Assembly (NCBI GenBank): GCA_001970955.1
Contig: MPUH01000015.1
Coordinates: forward strand, 108,576-172,575
Direction: 5' to 3'
Length of the DNA: 64,000 nt
Source: Stentor coeruleus
Taxonomy: Eukaryota > Ciliophora > Heterotrichea > Heterotrichida > Stentoridae
The position numbers and the translations under genes were made by a program. The stretch's first letter is position 1, and the number at the start of each line of letters is the position of its first letter. This document shows positions 31,730 through 41,592 of the stretch, piece after piece. Below the pieces are notes generated by a model, which had not been told where the DNA came from, did not search any database, and saw only the letters and a program-made list of their open reading frames with translations.

Positions 31730-34700
31730 ATGATTTTGATTTTACTTCTTTCATTCGCCTCAAGCCTGAAAGTAAGCCCGATTCCACCAAATCTTACCCC
31801 TCCAACATATCGCCGATCAATTTCCATCGCATATGATAACACCGAAAACTCAGTTTACATCTTTGGAGGTGGTCGTCAATCTGGTGAGACATTTACCAAC
31901 ATAATGTGGCATTACAACATAACATCTAAACAATGGGGTCAAATTCCAATAAATACCCCAGATATTCCAGAGCCACGAGCTGGTAGTTCAATGACATTTC
32001 TAAACCCTTACATTTACATTTATGGTGGGACAACTGACTATGGTCCAAGTTCAGATTTCTGGCGATTTGACATAAATAAAAATGTTTGGACCGAGCAACC
32101 TTTATTTGGTGATATTCCTCAAGAGAAATCATTTTCAGCATATACAAGTTTTATATGGAAAAATACAACTTATATGGCAATGTTTGGGGGTTATATTCAA
32201 ACTGATTCATCAAATGATCTTTATTTGTAAAATTTATTTAGACTTAATGTGAATAAACTTATATGGAAACATATTATATATAAAGTTGGAGATACGATAC
32301 CAAAAAATAGAGTTGCTGCTTCAATGGTGTTTTATAATGAAAGTTTATATATGTGGGGACTTAGTAATGGATTTTCTGATGATCATGAAAATGTTATGGT
32401 TTATAGATTTGATCTTAATGAAGAGAAATGGTTTATTGTAAGAAAAAATTCAACAGGAATAAGCCCAAGGAATTATCATACTGTGGCTATTTATAATGAT
32501 TATTTTTATGTGATTTATGGAGTTTTTTTAAGAGAAGGTTTTGAGCCTAAGATAGTTAAAAGGATTAGTTTGGTTGGAGAAGATAAATGGGATGTTGTAG
32601 AGTTTTCAGAAAAAGATATGAGATTATTTATGTTTGGAGCTGTTCATATTAATAAAAGTGTGTATATTTTTTGTGGAAGTAATACAGATAAACAGTTTAA
32701 TTCGGTGATTAAAATTGAATTAGATACAAATGAAGTGGTTTATGAATCAAAAAATTATTTTACTTTTAAGAGGAGACATAGTTATACTTTGTTTAGAGTT
32801 GGGACTGAACTTTTGTTATTTGGTGGTACTGATCAAGAATTATTGTAAGATATATTTAGGTATAATGATCTTTATGTGTATGATTTATTATATGAAACTT
32901 GGAGTTTAGTTATAGCCGAAGGTGATCCTCCATCAGCAAGATATGGCCATTGCAGCACAATATACCAAGGACTATATTTAATTGTATTTGGTGGCGAAGA
33001 TTCTAATGGAAAATCCGATGGCTTCTATATTTTCAATATAAAAACCAAAGAATGGAAAACTATAACCCCAAATATCAGCCCTGCAGGAAGAACAGGATGT
33101 TGTATGACATCATATGATAAATTTTTAATTATCCAAGGAGGTAAAACATCATCTTCAGTTATCGAAAATATAATGATTCTTGATATGCATACAAAAGATA
33201 TAATAGAACTAGTTAACTTTGAAAACAATGCCTATGTTTCACTTATAAATCACAAATGTTGGGCTGAGGCTGTTAATAATACAAATTATATAAACCTTAT
33301 TATCGCAACTGGAGAATATACAACAGGAAAACCAGTTGAGAGTGTTTTTAGTTTAAAATTTAACCCATACAATTCAAAAACATCTGTTGAATTGAGTTAT
33401 AGACATAATACAACTGAAGATATTAACTGGTCTCTTGCTGGTATTATACCTTTAAATGATTATTTTTTATTAGTAGGTGGAAGTAAATGGTCAATGTATG
33501 CTTCCAATAAAATATTTTTAGTTTCTTATGCAGAAGGTTTAAAAGATGCAAAAATATTAAATACTCTTACTGAAGATAGTCATTATTATTATCGTCATGA
33601 TATTGAACATTATGGTAAAAATATTTTCATTGGTTTTTCAGGAGCAACATATGCTAATGTTGTAAAAAAACAATATATTTTAAGCCATTTTTATAAACTT
33701 ATACCTGAAAATGATACTGAAAATGGGTTTATTGTTTGTAGTTCTGGAACATTTGGGAATAATTGTGAACCTTGCCTTCCAGGGAGTTATAAAGCTGAAA
33801 TTGGAAATCAAGATTGTGATTTATGTCCTAGTGGGACTTATAATAAAGAATATGCTGCGACAAGTATAGAGTCATGCTTTCCATGTCATTTTGGGTTTTA
33901 TGCTGATGTAGAAGGATTGACTCTTTGTAAAGAATGTGAAAGTACTTCTTTTTGTCCTGTTGGAAGTGATAATCAAGGCCAAAAAATATTTTATAACTCT
34001 ACTATGAGCTCACAGCCAGCTGTTTATGTTGCAGATGTTTATGATCCTTTTAATGGGAAAGTGTATTATTTTGTATACTTTACTGGAATGATATTGTTTC
34101 TTGTATACTTATTTTCTCCAAAATTCAGAGACAAAGTGACTAAAATCGACTACTTTTCCGAAAAGCACTCAACAAAAATTAACGAACCAATAATAAAAGT
34201 CCGAACCTCACTCGGAGGTTTAATCACAATAATTTTCATCGTTTTTCAAACAATCTACATGGCTCAAACATTTTCTTCTTACCGAACAACCAACATCCTA
34301 GAAACTAAAACTTTAACCCCAGCAGTAACTCGAGATGAAATTTTTACCTCATCAGCATTCACTGTAATAACAAAATTCATTCATTATCCAGGACAATGTA
34401 TAAAAAACGATGGTACCTGTAGTGATTACTTCTATAAAATTCTTCAAGATATTCAAGGAGAACATATATCATGTAAAAAACAATTTAATCCAGATATTTG
34501 TATTATAACCTTATCATGTCCAAATTGTATACTTAATGGTGATCCATTAATAACATATTCTTTATGTGAATATAGAAGTTTATCATCAGGTATTCAAGTA
34601 ACAACATCATCATCATCTTCTGTTCCAGGATATAAAAGTGAAGAAACTTTTTATATAGGATATGATAATGGGACTGTTTTTCGTGGTGATATAAACTCTG

Positions 34701-35242
34701 AGTTTTTCTTTGAAGTAACACGTTCTGTAATAATAATTTAGATTTTTGAATCAGAAAGCTCAGATTGGCCTACTGGAATGACTGGGTATCATATAGGTCC
34801 ACAAGCTCCACCTAATTATGGATCATCAGTTTCGGATATTGAGTAAGGGATATTTAGTATTAATTATCAAAATTGTGTTGGAGTTAAGATAAGTTTGGAT
34901 TTGAATGGGTCTGTCCTTGTTACAAGAAGATCTTTGAAAATGCAATTTATACTTATGGTAACTTCAACTATTGCTGCTGTTTTTGGGTTTTTAGAAATTT
35001 TTGGACTTGGCATGATTTTTGGCGAAAAGTTTGAAGACTATGTTAGGTATAGAGCCTCGAAAAAATTAAATATTGATGCTGTGGTTGATAGAAGGGAAAC
35101 ACTTGAGAGGAGTTTTGATTATATGAAGGATAATGAAAATTGTAGTGGGCTGAATTTGAATATTAAAGTTCATTCAAGAAGCAGGTCTATATTTCCAAGT
35201 CCTTTTGATGTGGCCAATACAACGCAGATATCGGATATTTAG
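31730..35242 (+). CDS. Kelch-repeat membrane protein with Cys-rich ephrin-receptor-like domain, four 15-nt introns
   Basis: 1,150 aa after removing four 15-nt introns (32227-32241, 32845-32859, 34727-34741, 34843-34857), each GTA...TAG and each frame-restoring. The start is ATG 31730, giving a signal peptide ('MILILLLSFASS'). Kelch repeats fill about residues 25-600 (repeated 'IFGG', 'YRFDLN..KW', 'PP.ARYGH'), forming one or two propellers. A Cys-rich stretch with 'CEPCLPGSYKAEIGNQDCDL' and 'CPSGTYN' repeats resembles the ephrin-receptor-like/GCC2-GCC3 domain. Two membrane helices follow, flanking a Cys-containing loop, with a final helix and a short polar tail. This suggests a surface or internal-membrane receptor-like protein; ligand unknown. 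Ends TAG. Confidence 0.85.
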
Positions 35243-35485
35243 TTTAAATTTAATTAGATTTAGTATTTTTAGTGTATAATGTGCTTAAATCCTATTTGAT
35301 TTTAAAAAATCATAATACTAATTATGTAAATTCATTTATTTATTAGATAAACGGATTGTAGATACAAAATTATAATGAATAGTTTCAAAAACATCAAGAT
35401 AAAAATTTAATATTATTAATTGTTTCATTTTTATTTAGAGACAAAAAAAATAAAAAAATCTACAGATAAATTTATTTTAGTTTAT
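35243..35485. other. Convergent intergenic spacer
   Basis: 243 nt, AT-rich, between convergent genes. Nothing recognised. Confidence 0.4.
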
Positions 35486-37843
35486 TCATATAATTAGTTT
35501 TAAATACGAGTCGATTAAGTTATATGCCTGAACATTAAAAATCTTTATACAGGTTGGATGAGGTTTATCTAAATTCTTCATGCATACTATGCAAAGATAC
35601 TTCTTGCACGCACTACAATAAAACTTTGAATTTTCATAAAAATTTAATGAAGTTCGATTTTCGCATTCAGGGCATTTAAAATTTTTATCTTGAACACCAG
35701 ATGAATTTTGTGATAATTTGCATATTGAGCAACGCTCAGCACAACAACAAATAAAACTTATATCATTTGTTCTCTCACATTTATTTTCACATCTCAAGCA
35801 ATATCTAACAATTAAATTTTTATATGTATGATTTACTATAAGCTTTTGAATTTTTTGTTTTGAGCGTTCATCTGTATGTTTGCATCTAGGCCCAAGTTGA
35901 TTAATGGCATTATCCTCAATTTTAGTACTATTGTTTATACCTTCATAACGATTCATAACACATTCAGACAATTTTTTATCTTGATTTTTCTTATCAATAC
36001 TTGTGATTTTTTCACTTGAATCTAAATAAATAGTTGTAGAAGGTAATTGGTCAAAATTTTCTTGATTATTTTTCATTGAATGCATAGAATAAGGCGGGTT
36101 AATATTCTGATTTATTTTTTTAAACTCACTTTCCTGATAAAATTTCTGCAATTCTAGATTTAATTCATTATTGGCTAATTCCAAAGCACACCGATAGCAT
36201 ATTTGGCCCAGATTATTCATAAATAGCTCAGCATATCCAGAGCATTTACAACATAAATCTGTTTGATTTCCTAATAATTCATAGCAAGTGCTAGCAATTT
36301 TTTTATACATATTTAATAAATTTGATTGAATATTTTGGCTACTTATACAAATAAGACAATAAAATCCTTCTATCTCATATTTTTGATATGTTTCCACACT
36401 TTTGCAGTATAAGCAAATACTTATATATTTATAATTAAGGCAATGATTTATGTTACAGGAAATACAATTGAAATCTATACTGCAATAGTTTTCATGACGT
36501 ACATATCTAGAATACTCTCTAATACAAATAATATGAACAACTCCATTACATGATGCTTGCAAAAAATTACTATCAGCCAGAAGATTGCATATTTTGCATT
36601 TGTAATAAAATTGAGTAAAATTTATTTTGAATCCTAGATACTGCTTAACTTGAAAAAAATATCTGATGCTTTCAAAATTTCCCATTATAAATGCTTTAGC
36701 ATTATGAGAAATATCTTCTAATGTTATATTTGGATTATCTTTCATACCAAAATTATAATAATTTTTATCAATATTATTATAAGCATCTGATACTTGGTAA
36801 ATAGGAGATGCTTTATTAATAATATTTTTTTGAGCTTCATAATTTGGTGGATTTGAGTATAACATTTCTTGATTTAGGTAATTTTGAGAGCTGAAATAAC
36901 TATTTTCCTTATAATATAATTGATTAGAATCAGTAGGAATACAGCTAGTATTATTTGAAATTATATTTTGATTACTTGGGCTAGGGATATTCACTGATTG
37001 CAAATCAAAATTATATAAATCTGAAAGATCAATAAAATCTGGCCTTTCGACTTCATCAAATTTCAACATCCATTCTATAATTTTCGAAATGCTACTATCA
37101 TAACTCAACATATCTAATCTTTTTTTAAGTTTTTCATAAAAAGTTTGTTTATTTATTGTTGAAAGTTCTTCAATACCTTTCAATGATGCCATGCGTAAAA
37201 ACATTAATCCTAAAGAAAATACATCTGATTTGAAAGAATCATGTTTAAAATTTTTCAAAGGATTTCCACTTAAAAATTCAATATAAGCTCCTCTAAGCAG
37301 TGGACTTAAATAATCTGGAGTTCCTGCAATAGTGCTTCTTACTTGATTTTCAAACTTAATAGCACTTCCAAAATCAGACACAACATAATTATTTCCTGAT
37401 TTTAAAATGTTCTGAGGTTTAATATCTCGATGAGCAATGTTTTTATTTTGTAAAAAAGCAAAGACTTGAATAATTTTTTTAAATATTTCAAGAAGCTCAT
37501 AGGGATTCCAGAATTCTGATATCTGAGCTCGCCTTTTGATTTCTTTTTCTAAGTCCCCTTCTTGATAATAATCCATAACTATGAGTATATATTGAAATGA
37601 TCCTAATCCACCAAGTATAGCTGAGCGGATTTTTATTAAATTAGGATGAGTTAGACTTGCCATCATATAACATTCTTTTAATAAATTGTTAGCATTGGAT
37701 AAAGAGTTAACTAATAGCTTTTTTACTACTACTACATTGTCTTTTGATGCTAAAAATGTTTTGTAAACCCAGACACTGGAATTATTTGTGTATAATAAAT
37801 TTGCTGATTGAAGATTAAGCTCTGATTCTTTGATTTCATCCAT
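35486..37843 (-). CDS. Protein kinase with Cys-rich zinc-binding tail
   Basis: 785 aa. The kinase domain is at about 15-285: paired Lys in VVVVKKL, HRDIKPQN (about 139), DFGSA (about 157), 'GTPDYLSP' in place of the usual APE, and a conserved 'DVFSLGLMFLRMA'. It has no clear glycine-rich loop. Residues 290-400 are Asn/Ser/Tyr-rich. From about 415 to 560 and 660 to 775 there are many CxxC pairs and His, forming several RING/B-box/UBR-like zinc modules; the last ones resemble paired B-box or IBR fingers. The combination of an active-looking kinase and a ubiquitin-type zinc tail suggests a signalling protein coupled to ubiquitin. No ortholog is claimed. Confidence 0.8.
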   Translation of the reverse strand: MDEIKESELNLQSANLLYTNNSSVWVYKTFLASKDNVVVVKKLLVNSLSNANNLLKECYMMASLTHPNLIKIRSAILGGLGSFQYILIVMDYYQEGDLEKEIKRRAQISEFWNPYELLEIFKKIIQVFAFLQNKNIAHRDIKPQNILKSGNNYVVSDFGSAIKFENQVRSTIAGTPDYLSPLLRGAYIEFLSGNPLKNFKHDSFKSDVFSLGLMFLRMASLKGIEELSTINKQTFYEKLKKRLDMLSYDSSISKIIEWMLKFDEVERPDFIDLSDLYNFDLQSVNIPSPSNQNIISNNTSCIPTDSNQLYYKENSYFSSQNYLNQEMLYSNPPNYEAQKNIINKASPIYQVSDAYNNIDKNYYNFGMKDNPNITLEDISHNAKAFIMGNFESIRYFFQVKQYLGFKINFTQFYYKCKICNLLADSNFLQASCNGVVHIICIREYSRYVRHENYCSIDFNCISCNINHCLNYKYISICLYCKSVETYQKYEIEGFYCLICISSQNIQSNLLNMYKKIASTCYELLGNQTDLCCKCSGYAELFMNNLGQICYRCALELANNELNLELQKFYQESEFKKINQNINPPYSMHSMKNNQENFDQLPSTTIYLDSSEKITSIDKKNQDKKLSECVMNRYEGINNSTKIEDNAINQLGPRCKHTDERSKQKIQKLIVNHTYKNLIVRYCLRCENKCERTNDISFICCCAERCSICKLSQNSSGVQDKNFKCPECENRTSLNFYENSKFYCSACKKYLCIVCMKNLDKPHPTCIKIFNVQAYNLIDSYLKLII

Positions 37844-38414
37844 TTATAGACAAATTGAATATTATGCTTGTAATTATAAACTAGGAAGATAATCTTATTT
37901 GGATTTTGTTATTATAAAATAGTAATGAGAAAATTGTATTTTATATGTGGGAATATGATTTTTACTAAAGTATGTGTGATAATGTTATATATTAGTTAAA
38001 ATCTTTGAGAGGGTTTATTTTTTTTTTATACAGTTTGAGAATGTTTAATAATTTGATATTCTTTCAATATTTTATGTAATAAAGATAGTAAAATCTTTAT
38101 ATATTTTGGTTTAGAAATTTTAGTTATCAAAATATCCATAATCTTGTGAAAATAAAAAATACTTAATAACTTACCCTAAAATATTATAGTAAACATATAA
38201 AATCTCATATTTTTTTTACTTGTTTTATTTCCTGAATATATACATTTCTTTCAAAAAGATTGAAGAAAACTAAGTGAAGTTTAGCATTGCTTTATTTCCC
38301 ATTTTTGCTTTATTTTCTTTTAATCTCATATGAATTTTTATCATCGAATGAAAAGAACTATAGCATAACCTTCACGTAGTAAACTGTTTCTTATCTTATT
38401 AGCATATAATAAAT
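37844..38414. other. Divergent intergenic region
   Basis: 571 nt of AT-rich DNA between divergent genes; G-rich beside the minus gene and C-richer beside the plus gene. Nothing else recognised. Confidence 0.5.
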
Positions 38415-40960
38415 ATGGAGTGCTCTGTTCAAGCCTGCACCAAAAATGCTGAGGTTGCCTTTAAGTGTTCACACAAATTCAAGGCATGTACCCAGCATAT
38501 GATTACCCACTATCAAGTCTGTGACAAAAAACCAATTTCCATCTACGAGTTCCTTCAAGAAATCGCGTTAAATGAATCATCTTTACAATCAGTTCTATGC
38601 CAAGCTAAGAAAAATTTACTTCTAACCCTAAACGAAATGCATAACTTTCTCAGAAAAACAGCTCAAAAAGCACTTCTCGAATTAGAAAACCGGGCAATAG
38701 AAGCTAAAAAGAAAATTGAAAACATGCATTCCTTCCAAGAAACCCAACTATTCACAAAAACTCTTATAGAATTTCCAGTATCTGATATCAGGGTTAATAA
38801 CCTAAAATCTTGTATCGAATCACTTTTTAGTCTTATCCCTCCAAATTATAATGAAAAGACTATAAATGCTATGCTTGAAGAAATCTTATCTTTAAAACAA
38901 GAACTAAAAAGAAGATTACAAAAACCTGGTCCGGTGATTCCCCCTGCAGATTATTTTTCATGGAAAAATGATAAACAGAAAGAATGGTTTAATGAGCAGA
39001 AATTTGAACAAGATTTTATTGAAGATATTAAGAAAGTTGAATTTACAAGAAATAATGCTTATGCTTATGTTTGTAAGAAAAACAAAGGGTACAAGTCTAA
39101 GAGTAATAAAAATTGTAAGTTTTATATAAGTGAGTAAAGGTTATTCAGTTGGTATAAAATATATAAGAAAGTAAAGATTTATTTAGACAGTAATTATTAA
39201 AGAAGTTAGTATATGAAATTCAGGACGTAATATGAATTCAGGTTATTTTTATATAGAAAGTATTTTTAAGTTAGGTAAAATATATACAGAACGTAATATT
39301 TAGGTAGTTGGTATATAATAAGAAGGAGGTAAAATTTAGTTAGGTATTATATATTGAAGAACGTAATGATCAGGTAGTTGGTAGATTTAATTTAGAAAGT
39401 AAGATTTATTTAGGTATTGCTTATGTAGTGAGTAGAATTTATTTAGAAAGTAAAAGATAAAAAGGTTGGGTTTATATAGAAAGTAATTTTTATTTAGGTA
39501 AAAATTATTATAGTCGGTTAAGGATATTTAGGTTGAAGATATTTAGAAAGTGAAAATTATTTAGTTGGTAGGATATATTCAGGTAAACTATAATAAGATC
39601 GTAGGGAATATTTAGGTATTTGCCTATTAAGAATGTAAAAAATTATATAGCATGTAATTGTTATGTAGTAAGTGAAAATTATTTAGAGAGTTATTTTTAT
39701 GTAGGGCGTATTTTTTAAGAAGGTAAAATATATGCAGCTTGTAATTTTTATATAGTCAGTAGAAATTATTCAGGTAAAAAAAGATGTAGATAGTAAATTT
39801 TATTAAGGTATATTATATTTAGAATGTAATATAAAGAAAGTTCGTATAGGATATTAAGGTATAAAACTATTTAGAAAGTAAAAGTTATTAAGAAAGCAAT
39901 TTTTATTTAGTTGGTAGAGTTTATTCAGTATGTAAATCATATTTAGTCAGTAACTTAAAATCAGGTATTTACTATATAGAACGTAAGGATCATATAGGTA
40001 TAAACAAAATAGCAAGTATGATTTATTAAGGTAAAAACTATTCAGTGAGTAAAATCTTATCAGACAGTAAATTTTATTTAGTCAGTAAAATTTTATTAGA
40101 CAGTAAATCATATTTAGTATGTAAAAACAATTCAGGTAATATCAAAAAAGCTCGTAAATTATATCCAGCTGGTATACTTAATATAGGTAATTATTATAAA
40201 GTTCGTATCATATATCTAGAAAGTACTTTTTAAATCAGGTAACTTATATTAAGAACGTAAAATTTATCCTAGTTGGTAATATTTATCGAAGAAAGTAACA
40301 TCTATTAAGTGAGTATATTATAAAAAGGTAATAATAAAATAGAATGTATTTATAAAGCAGCGAGTATTTCTAACTTAGCTAGTAACATTTAATAAGAAAG
40401 TATTTTCAAAAAAGATGGTCAAGCATATACAGATCGTAACATATAAAAAGATCGTCGTTTTTATATAGAACGTATTTAATATTCAGAAAGTATTCCTTCC
40501 TCAGAAAGTTAGATTTATTCAGGTAATTATCAGCAAGTCCGTTATCAATATTTAGTCAGTTATCTTTATTCAGGTAAGACATATATAGATAGTATTATAT
40601 ATATAGAAAGTAAATTTTATATATAGTTCGTATATAATATTTCAGTTCGTAAGATTTTATTTAGAACGTAAAAACCAAAAAAGAAAGTATAAATTATAAA
40701 GTTTGTAAAAATAATATAGATAATGCAAATCAAAGAAGTAATAAATATTGTAGTTGGTAAAATATATAAAGAAAGTAAGTGGAAGATAGGAACTTTTGGA
40801 TCGGCTGGTGAATATTATTTAGGATGTAAAATATAAGAAGATTGTAAAAAAATAGTTAGTGGCTGTTGTGGATTTGACTAAAAGGAAGACTATTGAAGTG
40901 TTGTCAAGTGATAGTTTTGAGTCGATTGAGTGGCTTGATAAATTTGAGAAGCAACTTTAG
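38415..40960 (+). CDS. B-box/coiled-coil protein encoded by about 100 exons, most of them 3 nt (micro-exon gene)
   Basis: Exon 1 (38415-39114, 700 nt) encodes an N-terminal B-box-like finger (paired Cys at 3/8 and 18/25 with His 20/28/32 and Cys 36) and helical, coiled-coil-prone sequence. It ends one base into a codon. 39115-40859 then resolves into 98 introns of 15-17 nt split by 73 three-base exons and two 18-base exons (40720-40737, 40790-40807). The last exon is 40860-40960, ending TAG. Spliced length is 1,056 nt (700+255+101), a multiple of 3, 351 aa. The micro-exon part is Lys/Gln/Asn/Ile-rich and helical. The last exon gives a normal globular-looking tail ('YLAVVDLTKRKTIEVL'). The frame stays open and ends in register. 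An additional 15-nt intron at 39073-39087, also after codon base 1, is possible. The cellular role is unknown; a B-box suggests protein interaction. Confidence 0.85.
39115..40859 (+). other. Array of 98 consecutive micro-introns (15-17 nt) separated by single-codon exons
   Basis: Every base of the 1,745 is assigned: 79 introns of 15 nt, 18 of 16, one of 17 (1,490 nt) and 255 nt of exon. 97 start GT (84 GTA) and one GC (39896-39910); all end AG. Seventy-three exons are exactly 3 nt. Twenty-two junctions are AG|GT with no exon between, for example 39241/39242 and 39274/39275. All introns sit after the first base of a codon. Joined in that phase, the first codons read TTG ATT GAA AAC ATT AGA, and no stop occurs until the TAG at 40958-40960. 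Reading the 3-nt linkers as codons themselves meets several TGA and one TAA, and the remaining phase meets TGA at once. The unspliced DNA is full of stops. Confidence 0.85.
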
Positions 40961-41592
40961 ATTAGTTAATTAGGTAGTTTAGGAAAATATGAATTTATTT
41001 GAAGTTTTGATAGTGTTTTTATATTTTTTCTTGATTATTTCTTTAGGACTAAGAGGGGTGATATGCAAATAATAAGGTTATGGTTATCAGATATTATAAT
41101 TTTGAAAATACAACTTATTAGGTTAAGAGAAATTATTGAATCATAACTGAAATCATTTAATATTTCACGATAGGACGAGATTAGTAGAATTCTGATAATA
41201 AGGAGTATATATTATAGTCACCCAATTAATTAAAAGTTATAGTTTATATAACAATTATTATCTTTAAATAATTTTATTATAATTACCACATGAATTAGTT
41301 TTATAAAACGAATACACACTTAAAAAACATATCTATTTATATAAAATATTATATGCGAATGAGGAAACTAAAATTTTTTCATTATCGCATATCGTTTTAT
41401 GGAATGAAGAATTTGAAAAAACACTTAGAGAAAAAAGACAAACAAGAAATAATCAAGATCAGCAGAGAAATAAAAACAACAAAAATCAATTTTATATTGA
41501 AACTTTAGCCCATCTTCATATAAATTACTATCAGAAACTCCTTAAGCCATTATTTATCTTATAATATACTAAGCTAAGTCATTTTTTTAAAA
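40961..41592. other. Intergenic spacer
   Basis: 632 nt of AT-rich DNA between two plus-strand genes. G/T-rich first, A/C-richer near the next gene. No further micro-intron units are visible after 40859 and no RNA gene is seen. Confidence 0.5.

Noticed and set aside
39130-39148. Exon 1 ending at 39129 with a 19-nt first intron gtgagtaaag...cag
   Set aside because: It also gives the right phase, but a 16-nt intron at 39115-39130 plus a 3-nt exon fits the size class and the pattern of the rest of the array.
40045-40233. A 62-codon plus frame inside the array that could look like a small repetitive protein
   Set aside because: It is simply a stretch where unspliced 15-nt units happen to lack in-frame stops. 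It breaks at both sides and the spliced frame explains the region better.
39115-40859. Array of retained internal eliminated sequences (DNA-level splicing) instead of introns
   Set aside because: The units have GT...AG ends and the same 15-16-nt size as spliced introns elsewhere in the window. No terminal direct repeats of the TA type are consistent across units. Not excluded without micronuclear DNA.
39115-40859. CRISPR-like array or structural satellite
   Set aside because: The 18-nt period has no conserved repeat plus unique spacer pattern, only splice-site-like ends, and the linkers join into one open frame.
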